Positions 18,603-26,804 of a stretch of 64,000 nucleotides of DNA are shown piece after piece. The notes beneath the pieces were generated by a model. The model saw only the letters and a program-made list of their open reading frames with translations. It did no database searches and was not told where the DNA came from. Origin of the DNA: JBKHBT01 sp046542255 (GTDB lineage: Bacteria > UBP14 > UBA6098 > JBKHBT01); the NCBI GenBank assembly GCA_046542255.1, contig JBKHBT010000008.1, positions 1 through 64,000 of the forward strand, given 5' to 3'. A program made the translations under genes and the position numbers. Each line of letters starts with the position of its first letter. Within the stretch, counting starts at the first letter, position 1.

Positions 18603-19550
18603 ATGGAAAAGCCATTATTGAAAAACGGTGAGGTTCTAAAATATGACAGCTCTGTCAAAAGAAAGACAAAGAATGTCATGCTTTCTATCATTATCATTAG
18701 TTACAATACCAAAAACATGCTTCGGCTCTGCCTCGACTCAATTTTTCGATATCCTCTGACTCTGGGCAGATTCGAAATCATTATTGTCGACAATGCTTCA
18801 CCCGATAAAAGCGGTGAAATGGTCAGGAAAAGATATCCGCAGATAACATTGATCCAAAATCATAGAAACCATGGTTTCGCATATGCTTCTAATCAAGGCA
18901 TCAGACATAGTAAAGGGGAATATTTCCTTTTGCTAAATCCAGATACAAGATTATTGCCGGATGCTCTTAATACTATGATGTATTTTCTCATGGAGAATCA
19001 AGATATTGGAGCATCTGGTGGGCTTATGATGAATGAAAATGGTACTATGCAGCCATCTTGTTTGGTTTATCCTAATTATTTCAACGTGTTTTTCTCGAGA
19101 TCTTCTGTCTTCACTAAGATTCCTTTTGTAGCCAAAAAAGCAAGGGCACTTCGGTCCCTACCGGACGGAATTACCGATGTTGATGCTATTGCTGGTGGAT
19201 ATTTTTATCTTAAAAGAGAGGCATTAAACCAAATTGGTTTATTTGACGAAAGATTTTTTCTATACGTCGAGGATATAGACATATGTAAAAGGCTAAAAGA
19301 TGTTGGCTGGCGTGTTGTATTTAATCCAGAATCAAAAATCATACATCACTGGGGCGCATCCTCTTCAAAGATGAAAAGGAAGACTTTCTGGTGGCATCAT
19401 ATCTCGATGTTTAAATATTTCCAAAAACATTATCGTTCCAGTGTACTGAATTTTACAACTCTAATGGGTTTAGTCGCCCATTACATAATATGGGTTGGCA
19501 CATCATTCTTCAAAGAAATCAAAAATAAAAGCAATAAAAAGAAGAAATAG
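18603..19550 (+). CDS. Family 2 glycosyltransferase, rhamnosyltransferase-like
   Basis: 315 aa. The GT-A fold core is visible: SIIIISYNTKNMLRLCLDS, IIVDNASPDKSGE, NHGFAYASNQGI, the metal-binding LLLNPDTRLLPD (DxD-like), AIAGGYFYLKREA, and the acid/base region FDERFFLYVEDIDICKRL, followed by GW. This pattern is that of WcaA/RfbN-like rhamnosyl- or other deoxyhexosyltransferases acting in cell-surface polysaccharide assembly. A hydrophobic stretch near the end (about 285-305) followed by a lysine-rich tail may anchor it to the membrane. It follows the DPM1-like gene at 3 bp and is 5 bp before accA, so it is part of the operon. Confidence 0.85.
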   Translation: MEKPLLKNGEVLKYDSSVKRKTKNVMLSIIIISYNTKNMLRLCLDSIFRYPLTLGRFEIIIVDNASPDKSGEMVRKRYPQITLIQNHRNHGFAYASNQGIRHSKGEYFLLLNPDTRLLPDALNTMMYFLMENQDIGASGGLMMNENGTMQPSCLVYPNYFNVFFSRSSVFTKIPFVAKKARALRSLPDGITDVDAIAGGYFYLKREALNQIGLFDERFFLYVEDIDICKRLKDVGWRVVFNPESKIIHHWGASSSKMKRKTFWWHHISMFKYFQKHYRSSVLNFTTLMGLVAHYIIWVGTSFFKEIKNKSNKKKK

Positions 19551-19555
19551 AATTT

Positions 19556-20518
19556 ATGACAGGTTTTCAGCTTGATTTTGAAAAACCATTAATCAAGCTC
19601 AAACATCGCATCAATGAGCTTGAGTATGCACAGAGCAAAGAGGGTTTGGATAACTCATCTCAAATCCAAAAGCTCCAGGAAGAGCTTCTCCGAAAACAGA
19701 AAGAGACATTCGCATCTCTTACTAGATGGCAGAGAGTACAGCTTGCGAGGCATCCCAAAAGACCGTATAGCATGGATTATATCAAAAATATATTGTCCGG
19801 CTTTATCGAATTACATGGAGATAGAAATTATCGAGACGATAATGCTTTAATTGCCGGTTTTGCAGAGTTTGATGGTATCCCGATAGCGGTATTAGGACAG
19901 CAAAAAGGCCGCGAAACCAAAGAAAGAATCCATCGCAATTTTGGGATGATGCATCCCGAAGGCTATCGAAAAGCTTTACGTATTATGAAGCTTGCAGAAA
20001 AATTCTCAATGCCAATAATCGTTTTCATCGATACGCCGGGCGCATATCCTGGAATCGGCGCCGAAGAGCGGGGACAAGCAGAAGCCATTGCCCGAAATCT
20101 ATTCGAAATGGCAAAATTAGAGACACCTATTGTATGCACAATTATTGGTGAAGGGGCATCCGGTGGCGCTCTGGGAATCGGCCTTGGAGATAGAATACTT
20201 ATAATGGAAAATGCCTGGTATTCAGTGATAACCCCGGAAGGCTGTGCTGCTATTCTCTGGCGCGACAGAAAACAAGCCCCTAAAGCAGCCGAAACGCTCA
20301 AACTTACATCTACGGACCTTCTCGAACTGGGGATGGTCGATGAAATTATTCCTGAACCGCCCGGAGCTGCTCATTGGAACCCCGAAGAAACTTATGATAT
20401 TACAAAGAAATATATCAAAAAGCATCTTGTTGAAATCATAAGTACAGATATTGAGAAACTTAAAATAAATAGACTCGAAAAATACAGCCAAATGGGCGAA
20501 TATAGAGTAATTGAATAA
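19556..20518 (+). CDS. accA: Acetyl-CoA carboxylase carboxyltransferase subunit alpha
   Basis: 320 aa, the normal length. It transfers CO2 from carboxybiotin to acetyl-CoA to make malonyl-CoA, together with AccD, the first committed step of fatty-acid synthesis. It starts with the typical FEKPLIKLKHRINEL helix. Key stretches include RWQRVQLARHPKRPY, GDRNYRDDNALIAGFA, GQQKGRETKERIHRNFGM, PEGYRKALRIMKLAEKF, FIDTPGAYPGIGAEERGQAEAIARNL and the oxyanion-forming GEGASGGALGIG. The beta subunit (accD) and biotin subunits are not in this window. Its place among envelope genes links membrane-lipid supply to wall growth, together with cdsA further downstream. Confidence 0.97.
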   Translation: MTGFQLDFEKPLIKLKHRINELEYAQSKEGLDNSSQIQKLQEELLRKQKETFASLTRWQRVQLARHPKRPYSMDYIKNILSGFIELHGDRNYRDDNALIAGFAEFDGIPIAVLGQQKGRETKERIHRNFGMMHPEGYRKALRIMKLAEKFSMPIIVFIDTPGAYPGIGAEERGQAEAIARNLFEMAKLETPIVCTIIGEGASGGALGIGLGDRILIMENAWYSVITPEGCAAILWRDRKQAPKAAETLKLTSTDLLELGMVDEIIPEPPGAAHWNPEETYDITKKYIKKHLVEIISTDIEKLKINRLEKYSQMGEYRVIE

Positions 20519-20537
20519 AATCTTTTAAGGAGATAAA

Positions 20538-20720
20538 ATGATAAAGAATGAGCTTCTCGAAATACTAGTTTGCCCCAAATGCCATCAAAAGGTAGAATAT
20601 AAAAAGGACCCTAAAGAAATGCTAGTCTGTCAAAAATGTGACATAGGTTTTCCCATAAGGGAGGATATACCGATAATGCTCCTGGAAGAAAGCATAGACC
20701 TAAAAATTAAGGATAAATAG
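20538..20720 (+). CDS. Trm112-family small zinc-ribbon protein
   Basis: 60 aa, the usual size. It has two CxxC pairs (CPKC and CQKC) around a short beta ribbon and the family ending GFPIREDIPIMLLEE. Trm112-like proteins in bacteria (UPF0434/YcaR type) are found near lipid and envelope genes; their role is not settled, while the eukaryotic members activate methyltransferases. A good AAGGAGA ribosome site precedes the ATG. The next gene starts 2 bp later. Confidence 0.85.
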   Translation: MIKNELLEILVCPKCHQKVEYKKDPKEMLVCQKCDIGFPIREDIPIMLLEESIDLKIKDK

Positions 20721-20722
20721 GA

Positions 20723-21169
20723 ATGAAACTTTCTATATTTTGCAGCCATGATCTTATAAAACTCGACCTCAAATCCGAAACAAAGGAAGTTGTGATTCGT
20801 GAGCTTATCGACTTATTCGATTATGCTTCGTCAGTAGAAGATAAAGAGGTAGTCTTGAAAGACCTTCTGGAAAGAGAGAAACTTGGCTCAACCGGTGTTG
20901 GGCTTGGTATTGCCTTTCCTCATGCAAGATCCAAAGCTGTCAATGCTCTTACAATTGCGGTTGGAAGATCAGAAAAGGGAGTTCGATTTGGTTCAATCGA
21001 TAGAAAGCCAGTTCATATTTTTATTGTAGTAGTTTCACCAGAGAATAGCCATGCACAACATCTATCTGTTCTAGCATCTCTTTCTCTATTGCTTCATGAA
21101 AAAGAAAATATTGATAAATTTTTAGAAGCATCTTTCCCACAGGAAATTCTAGATTTATTAGATAAATAA
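20723..21169 (+). CDS. PTS EIIA (fructose/nitrogen type) domain protein
   Basis: 148 aa, a stand-alone EIIA-Fru/Ntr domain. The phospho-accepting histidine is in IAFPHARSKAVN, preceded by the typical VLKDLLEREKLGSTGVGLG. Such PtsN-like proteins carry phosphate signals rather than transporting sugar, unless EIIB/EIIC partners are present, and none are in the window. It sits 2 bp after the Trm112-like gene. An 83-bp gap with promoter-like elements follows before mreC. A regulatory role is more likely than transport, but the sequence does not decide this. Confidence 0.85.
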   Translation: MKLSIFCSHDLIKLDLKSETKEVVIRELIDLFDYASSVEDKEVVLKDLLEREKLGSTGVGLGIAFPHARSKAVNALTIAVGRSEKGVRFGSIDRKPVHIFIVVVSPENSHAQHLSVLASLSLLLHEKENIDKFLEASFPQEILDLLDK

Positions 21170-21191
21170 TTTTCTGCTCTACAACTTAAGA

Positions 21192-21235
21192 ATTTCCTTT
21201 GAAATATAATAAATATTAATACTTTTAAAGGAAAT
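21192..21235 (+). promoter_or_regulatory. Inverted repeat and -10 box upstream of mreC
   Basis: ATTTCCTTT (21192-21200) and AAAGGAAAT (21227-21235) are perfect 9-bp arms around a 26-bp centre that holds a perfect TATAAT (21205-21210). No good -35 box is seen. The layout suggests a regulated promoter for the mre genes. Confidence 0.35.
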
Positions 21236-21252
21236 AGATTAGGGGTAGGTAA

Positions 21253-22110
21253 ATGTTTCATTTTTTAAAAAAGCCCATAAAAAATCGCAGCATCTATTTG
21301 CTGATATTTTTTATTATTGTTTCCCTTTTGATTTTCGGAAGCAACATGAGATTTAAATATTCACTATCACAAAAGATACTATCTTTTTTTATTTCCCCAT
21401 TCCAGGAAACCGGTGAAGTTTTTAAAGCTATGAAAGATAATCGCCTCGAAAACCTTCTTCTAAAAAGAAGAGTTACAGAATTGACATTAAAATTAGAGCA
21501 GTATCAAGAAGCTAAGAAAGAAAACCAACGTCTTCGAGAACTGCTTGATTTTCAGAAAAAATCTGACTACCCACTTTATCTCGGAAGTGTCATCGGCATG
21601 TCGAAATCTAATGTCCCGGGTGAAATCATCATTATCGGTGGCAATGATAAAAATTTAATGCGAGGTATGCCGGTAGTAACAGAAGACGGCGTAGTAGGCA
21701 AAATCGACCTTATTTATAAAAATTCTTCGCTGGTAAAGCTTTTGAATGCCCCGGGTTTTGCAATTTCTGGCAAGACTTCAAGAAGTAGAAATACTGGCAT
21801 AATTCGTTATGTATCGGGAGAATTTGTTATGGAAAATGTTCCTTCGACAGCTGATGTAAAAAGAAATGACCGAGTGCTAACTTCTGGCCTTGGAGGTACC
21901 TATCCTCCTGGACTTCCGGTTGGTAAAGTCATCCGAGCTGAAAATCCGCCCGGTATGTTGTTTAAGACCATTATTATTGAGCCTTATGCCGATCTTACCA
22001 GACTCGAAGAAGTATTCGTTATGATGGTTCCGCCAGGAGCTGTGCCTATCGAAAGGCCTCCAGATTCGCTTCTTGACAGCGCAGATTCATCAAAAGGAGA
22101 CACTCGATGA
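21253..22110 (+). CDS. mreC: Rod shape-determining protein MreC
   Basis: 285 aa. One N-terminal membrane helix (about 14-32) is followed by a coiled coil (about 60-98, rich in Leu/Glu/Lys: LLLKRRVTELTLKLEQYQ) and the beta-barrel core (about 105-265) with the family's GMPVVTEDGVVGKI and DRVLTSGLGGTYPPGLPVGKV. MreC is the periplasmic scaffold that activates the RodA-PBP2 peptidoglycan synthase. The last four bases overlap the mreD start (ATGA), so the two are translationally coupled. The short C-terminal tail is proline-rich. Confidence 0.95.
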   Translation: MFHFLKKPIKNRSIYLLIFFIIVSLLIFGSNMRFKYSLSQKILSFFISPFQETGEVFKAMKDNRLENLLLKRRVTELTLKLEQYQEAKKENQRLRELLDFQKKSDYPLYLGSVIGMSKSNVPGEIIIIGGNDKNLMRGMPVVTEDGVVGKIDLIYKNSSLVKLLNAPGFAISGKTSRSRNTGIIRYVSGEFVMENVPSTADVKRNDRVLTSGLGGTYPPGLPVGKVIRAENPPGMLFKTIIIEPYADLTRLEEVFVMMVPPGAVPIERPPDSLLDSADSSKGDTR

Positions 22111-22598
22111 AATTCATTATCACTCTCCTATTTGGCATAATTCTGGTTTTCGCTCAGAACAGCCTTGTACCGACAGTTTCGCTAAAGGGAATTTCTATCG
22201 ATCTTGTTTTGCTACTTATCGTTTTTGCTTCTCTTAGGCGGCCTGCTTGGCAGGTGGTTCTTATTGGTGGCATTCTCGGTTTTTTCACTGATATGTTCAC
22301 CCCTACTTTTGCCGGTGCATCGATTATGGGTTATTCGCTGGCTGCATTTATTCTTGTAAATAGCAGGGAAACATTTAATTTAGACAGGCCACTTCTGCAT
22401 GGTTTAGCAATCTTTATAGTAGCTATCTTGCAGAGGATAATCTATTTATTATTTTCTGGTTTCTATGCTGAGGGAATCTTCATATACATTATTACAGCAC
22501 TCCTAACATCCCTATTCACAGCAATAATAGCTGTTGGTTTAGATGTTTTGATAAGAATTGTATTCGGAAAAATAGAAATCTCATCTTCAAGCGACTAA
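22107..22598 (+). CDS. mreD: Rod shape-determining protein MreD
   Basis: 163 aa, nearly all hydrophobic, with about five membrane helices as in the family. The region FASLRRPAWQVVLIGGILGFFTDMFTPTFAGAS is typical (shortened here: GFFTDMF and FAGAS are the recognisable parts). It overlaps mreC by 4 bp and is followed 1 bp later by the PBP2 gene. MreD works with MreC in the elongasome at the inner membrane. Confidence 0.9.
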   Translation: MKFIITLLFGIILVFAQNSLVPTVSLKGISIDLVLLLIVFASLRRPAWQVVLIGGILGFFTDMFTPTFAGASIMGYSLAAFILVNSRETFNLDRPLLHGLAIFIVAILQRIIYLLFSGFYAEGIFIYIITALLTSLFTAIIAVGLDVLIRIVFGKIEISSSSD

Positions 22599-22599
22599 T

Positions 22600-24411
22600 A
22601 TGGTAAAAGATATTCAAGCTCAAAAACCCTTATTCCGGCGAACCACTTTCGCCATTGTCCTGGTCATGTTTCTGGTGCTTTTTTCAAGGCTTTTCTGGCT
22701 ACAGATAGTACAAGATAAATATTATCGCGATCTTGCTACTCAGAATCGGATTAGGCTTGTCAAAAAACGAGCTCCACGCGGTTTGATTAGAGATAGAAAT
22801 GGTAAAACGATTGCAGGCAATCGTCCAGCTTACTCTATCAGCGCTCTTCCTTTTGAATTCAAACCAAAACCTGAACTAATGTCGAGACTTTCGGAGCTGA
22901 CAGGGAAATCTGTCGAAGAGCTTATCGAAAATTATGAAAAAGGTAAAAAAAGAAATAGCCAATACACTCCAATCCGCCTCGCCAGTGATGTTTCTATGGC
23001 TGATATTGTTTTTCTTGAAGAGCATTCCGAAGATTTCCCTGGTATAACAAAAGAAATCGAGCCTATCAGGCATTATCCCGATAGCTCGATTGCACCCCAT
23101 CTTCTTGGCTATACAGGACAAATTAGCATAGAAGAGCTGCGCTCTGGTGATTTTCCTATGGTCAACTCTGGAGATCTAGTTGGAAAATCAGGAGTCGAGC
23201 GGCAGTATGACCAATTCCTACGTGGCGATGATGGTGTTCATTATATCGAAGTTCGTGTTAATGGCGAAGTTGTCGGCCCTGCTCGCGAATTCGATGATAT
23301 TGCTGCCCGTTCAGGTGCCGATATCTATCTGTCTTTGGATAAAAATTTACAATATGTCGCAGAATCTCTGATGGCATCTTTTCCAATCATAGAAAAAGGC
23401 TGCTTTATAGCTTTAGACCCAAGAAATGGAGACATTCTGGCAATGGTATCCAAGCCAGACTTTGATCTATCTATATTCACCAAACCTATCAAAGATTCTT
23501 CATGGGCATTTTTAAATAACCTTGATAATAATTCTCTTTTGAACCGCTCTATTCAAGGCACTTATCCACCAGCTTCTGGTCTGAAATTATTGGGAGCTAT
23601 GATAGGCCTGGACAAAGGCTATATTACGGCCGAAACAAAGATGCCAGAACCTTGCAGAGGCTGGTTCTATTATGGTGATAGATACTACAATTGCTGGCTT
23701 CATACTGGCCATGGCAATGTCGATTTAATGGATGCTATAGCACAATCATGTGATGTATATTTCTATCAATTAGGCCTTCAGGTGGGCATAGATGATTGGT
23801 CCTACTATACTAAGTTAAGTGGTTTTGGTAGTGAATTAAATATCGATTTACCATCTGAAGCAAAAGGTTTTGTCCCGGATAGAGAATTTTTTACAGAACG
23901 ATATGGCCGTTATGGATGGGGTTATGGAGTAATTCTTAATTTGATAATCGGCCAGGGTGAGACATTAGTTACTCCACTGCAATTGCTATCATTTATTGGT
24001 GCAATAAGTCAGGGAGGTGCAATATACAGGCCTCGGGTTGCGAAGATGATCGATCCTTCGCTTGGAAGAGCACAAAATATAAAAAAGCATTCTCTGGGCA
24101 AATTGCCTTTCACCGAAAATGCTATCAGCACTGCTGTGGATGCTTGCATTAGAACTGTAAATGACCCAATGGGTACCGGTGCCGGAGCTTATATGGAAGA
24201 TGTAGTGGTTGCTGGAAAAACAGGAACTGCTCAGAATCCTCATGGTGCATCACATGCACTTTTTACTTCTTTCGCACCAGCCGATGATCCAAAAATCGCA
24301 CTTTTGATTCTTGTCGAGCATGGTGGCGGTGGTTCTAATTATGCATTTATTCACCGTATGTTCTATGATTACTACTTTAACTACTGGGAGCGTGGTTTTG
24401 CGAGATATTGA
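22600..24411 (+). CDS. mrdA: Penicillin-binding protein 2, elongasome transpeptidase
   Basis: 603 aa. One N-terminal membrane helix (about 17-35) is followed by the dimerisation region (RGLIRDRNGKTIAGNRPAYS) and the transpeptidase domain. The catalytic serine motif is in GTYPPASGLK, an S-x-x-K written SGLK where most PBP2s have STFK. The SxN-equivalent is SCD in AQSCDVYFYQLG, which is normal for PBP2, and KTGT is in VAGKTGTAQNP. It crosslinks new peptidoglycan during side-wall growth, working with the RodA encoded next. Its last 14 bp overlap the start of rodA. Confidence 0.95.
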   Translation: MVKDIQAQKPLFRRTTFAIVLVMFLVLFSRLFWLQIVQDKYYRDLATQNRIRLVKKRAPRGLIRDRNGKTIAGNRPAYSISALPFEFKPKPELMSRLSELTGKSVEELIENYEKGKKRNSQYTPIRLASDVSMADIVFLEEHSEDFPGITKEIEPIRHYPDSSIAPHLLGYTGQISIEELRSGDFPMVNSGDLVGKSGVERQYDQFLRGDDGVHYIEVRVNGEVVGPAREFDDIAARSGADIYLSLDKNLQYVAESLMASFPIIEKGCFIALDPRNGDILAMVSKPDFDLSIFTKPIKDSSWAFLNNLDNNSLLNRSIQGTYPPASGLKLLGAMIGLDKGYITAETKMPEPCRGWFYYGDRYYNCWLHTGHGNVDLMDAIAQSCDVYFYQLGLQVGIDDWSYYTKLSGFGSELNIDLPSEAKGFVPDREFFTERYGRYGWGYGVILNLIIGQGETLVTPLQLLSFIGAISQGGAIYRPRVAKMIDPSLGRAQNIKKHSLGKLPFTENAISTAVDACIRTVNDPMGTGAGAYMEDVVVAGKTGTAQNPHGASHALFTSFAPADDPKIALLILVEHGGGGSNYAFIHRMFYDYYFNYWERGFARY

Positions 24412-25588
24412 TTTCACATTAGTTATAGTTGTAGTTTTGCTGGCGCTTATCGGAGTCTTTGCAATCTATACAGCTACTTATGATTCTCCTCTATCCGATA
24501 AATGGCAAAAGCAGCTTATATACTTCGGGATCGGCCTTCTAGTTGCTATTTTGGTCTCGAGAATATCGCTTAGAATACATTTTGTTTTGGCTTATATCTA
24601 TTATTTCTTAATTCTTCTGGTTCTTGGTTTTCTTTTGCTTCGGGATTACAGCGTCCAGAGATGGATTAATATTGGCCCTTTTCAATTTCAACCTTCCGAG
24701 CTTTCTAAGCTATTGGCTGTTTTTGTTCTTGCCAGATTTCTTTATGACAATAAGAACAATGTTAATTCTCTAAGGGCAATTCTTGGTGCAGGAATTATTA
24801 TTTTGATTCCATTTTCTCTTGTTATGATGCAACCTGATCTTGGAACTGCAATGGTGTTTTCATTTATTTATATTGCCCTTCTTTTTAGGGCTGGCGTACG
24901 TCCGCTCTATATTCTTGTTATTCTATCGCCATTTCTATCTATTGTAGCCGCTTCGCATTGGATAGCCTGGGCAATATACTTTGTTGGCTTTTTGGTGATT
25001 CTATTTCTCTCTGAGCCGGGGGTTAAATTATTTGTATTTGCAATAGCTATTAATATTGCAGTCGGCCTTGCTACGCCTTTATACTGGAGTCAGCTTCATG
25101 ATTACCAGAAAAATAGAATCTTGATCTTCTTAGATCAGGGACGCGATCCATTTGGAGCTGGCTACCAACTTATTCAATCAAAAATTGCTGTGGGCAGTGG
25201 CGGTCTCTGGGGACGCGGATTTCTCGAAGGCACACAGACAAATCTCGCCTTTTTGCCAATCAGGCACAGTGATTTTATTTTCTCGGTAATTGCAGAGCAG
25301 TTTGGCTTCATTAGCACTATAATAATTCTCGGGCTTTTCGCCCTATTGCTCTGGAGAATATATAAAGTATCAGAGATTGCCAAAAACTTGTATTACCAGC
25401 TTGTTTCATTTGGAATTTTCTCGATTATTCTATTCCAATTTGTGATTAATATCGGTATGACGATAGGCTTAGCGCCTGTAACTGGACTGCCTTTACCATT
25501 TCTAAGCTATGGCGGGACATCTTTGCTAATGACTTTTATATCCATCGGACTTATTCAAGCCATAAGATTTGATCGGCAGGAATATTGA
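24398..25588 (+). CDS. rodA: Peptidoglycan glycosyltransferase RodA
   Basis: SEDS-family glycan polymerase with about ten membrane helices. Recognisable parts are INIGPFQFQPSELSKLLAV, LVMMQPDLGTAMVF, DQGRDPFGAGYQLIQSKIAVGSGGLWGRGF, FLPIRHSDFIFSVIAEQFG and TGLPLPFLSYGGTS. I place the start at TTG 24398, inside the end of mrdA, because GGGAG (24386-24390) lies 7 bp before it and the protein then begins MRDIDFTL, as RodA proteins do. A longer frame reaches back to 24311, but that extension is only the out-of-frame overlap with PBP2. The stop shares a base with the next start (TGATG). Confidence 0.93.
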   Translation: MRDIDFTLVIVVVLLALIGVFAIYTATYDSPLSDKWQKQLIYFGIGLLVAILVSRISLRIHFVLAYIYYFLILLVLGFLLLRDYSVQRWINIGPFQFQPSELSKLLAVFVLARFLYDNKNNVNSLRAILGAGIIILIPFSLVMMQPDLGTAMVFSFIYIALLFRAGVRPLYILVILSPFLSIVAASHWIAWAIYFVGFLVILFLSEPGVKLFVFAIAINIAVGLATPLYWSQLHDYQKNRILIFLDQGRDPFGAGYQLIQSKIAVGSGGLWGRGFLEGTQTNLAFLPIRHSDFIFSVIAEQFGFISTIIILGLFALLLWRIYKVSEIAKNLYYQLVSFGIFSIILFQFVINIGMTIGLAPVTGLPLPFLSYGGTSLLMTFISIGLIQAIRFDRQEY

Positions 25589-26373
25589 TGAATAGCCTGG
25601 TGAAAAGAAGCCTTGTCGGCCTTATTTTAGGCCCTATTATACTCTATATTTTTTGGCTTGGTGGAATTTATTTGATGTTTTTTTTATCGGCTTTGAGTAT
25701 ACTTCTGATTCTCGAATTCACATCTACAATTCCAATCAAATTCAAAACGGTTCAAAAGCTAATACTTATAATCCTATCGGTAGCGCAAATTATATTTTCT
25801 CATATTGATATTTCGCTGCTTCCTGCTCTTTACAGTATTTCGATTTTATTATTAGTCGGAATCGAGCTTATCAATGATATCGATAAGACTTTAGAGAGAT
25901 TAGCAATTTGCTTTTTTGTTTTGATCTATTTCGGCCTTTCTCTGGCAATGGTAGGCAAGATTCGTCAAATTTCTGCTTTTCATGGCATATATCCACTTCT
26001 TCTTGTCTGGATTGTGGATACATTTGCCTATTTTGCAGGAAAGTTTTTTGGCAAAAATAAAATGGCAAAAATCCTAAGCCCTAATAAAACAATCGAAGGC
26101 CTAATTGGCGGAATATTTGGTGCGATTTTGATTGGCCTATTGTTTTATTATCTAAAACCTGATCATTTTCCTGCTTTATGGATGATATTTCTTGGCATAA
26201 TTTTGGCTTTATTAGTTCAAATGGGCGATCTTATAGCATCTAAAATCAAAAGGCAATTCAATCTAAAGGATTTTAGTAATATTATTCCTGGTCATGGTGG
26301 AATTGTGGATAGATTTGACTCTTTTGTGTTTGTAATGCCGGTTTTATTCTTTATATTTTATTATATACTTTGA
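25588..26373 (+). CDS. cdsA: Phosphatidate cytidylyltransferase
   Basis: About 261 aa with roughly seven membrane helices. It makes CDP-diacylglycerol from CTP and phosphatidate, the branch point of phospholipid synthesis. The C-terminal signature is present: SKIKRQFNLKDFSNIIPGHGGIVDRFDS, split here as KRQFNLKDFSNIIPGHGG and DRFDS, with the metal-binding acidic residues. GKNKMAKILSPNKTIEG is also typical. The start is taken as the ATG at 25588, which overlaps the rodA stop, with GGCAGG 7 bp upstream; a TTG one codon earlier is possible. A small GGCC-TAAA-GGCC hairpin follows the stop but lacks a T tract. Confidence 0.93.
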   Translation: MNSLVKRSLVGLILGPIILYIFWLGGIYLMFFLSALSILLILEFTSTIPIKFKTVQKLILIILSVAQIIFSHIDISLLPALYSISILLLVGIELINDIDKTLERLAICFFVLIYFGLSLAMVGKIRQISAFHGIYPLLLVWIVDTFAYFAGKFFGKNKMAKILSPNKTIEGLIGGIFGAILIGLLFYYLKPDHFPALWMIFLGIILALLVQMGDLIASKIKRQFNLKDFSNIIPGHGGIVDRFDSFVFVMPVLFFIFYYIL

Positions 26374-26414
26374 TCGGGGCCTAAAGGCCAGTGAAATAAA
26401 ATTTTGGAGGGATT

Positions 26415-26804
26415 ATGAATTCTCAATCGATCGAATTTGTTCAAACCGATACAGCGCCATCTGCAATTGGGCCATATAGCCAGGCTGTTAAAGCCGGCGA
26501 GCTTCTATTTATATCCGGACAGATACCTTTGGATACCGAAACCCAAAAAATAGTAGATGATATAGAAAAAGCGACCGAAATAGTCCTAAAAAATATCGAA
26601 AATATTGTAATAGAAGCCGGTGGCCATAAAGAAAATCTGGTGAAACTAAATGTATTCATGCTCAATTTGAATGATTTCTCTAAGCTAAATAGTGTCTATG
26701 CTAAATTTTTCGATGGCCATAAGCCAGCGAGGGCAGCTATCGAAGTAAAAAGACTACCTAAGGATGCGATTATTGAAATCGAGGCAATCGCTTATATTAA
26801 ATGA
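26415..26804 (+). CDS. ridA: RidA family enamine/imine deaminase
   Basis: 129 aa, normal length. It hydrolyses reactive enamine/imine intermediates made by PLP enzymes such as threonine dehydratase. Family marks are APSAIGPYSQAVKAGELLFISGQIPLD and the C-terminal KPARAAIEVKRLPKDAIIEIEAIAYI, read here in the short forms IGPYSQAV, SGQIPLD and PARAAIEV, with the conserved arginine and glutamate that bind the substrate. A strong GGAGGG ribosome site precedes the ATG. It overlaps the next gene by 4 bp. Its role in an envelope cluster is probably housekeeping. Confidence 0.95.
   Translation: MNSQSIEFVQTDTAPSAIGPYSQAVKAGELLFISGQIPLDTETQKIVDDIEKATEIVLKNIENIVIEAGGHKENLVKLNVFMLNLNDFSKLNSVYAKFFDGHKPARAAIEVKRLPKDAIIEIEAIAYIK

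Noticed and set aside
26378..26389. GGCC-TAAA-GGCC hairpin after cdsA as a terminator
   Set aside because: Only four base pairs and no T tract; ridA follows in the same direction at 26415, so read-through is more likely.
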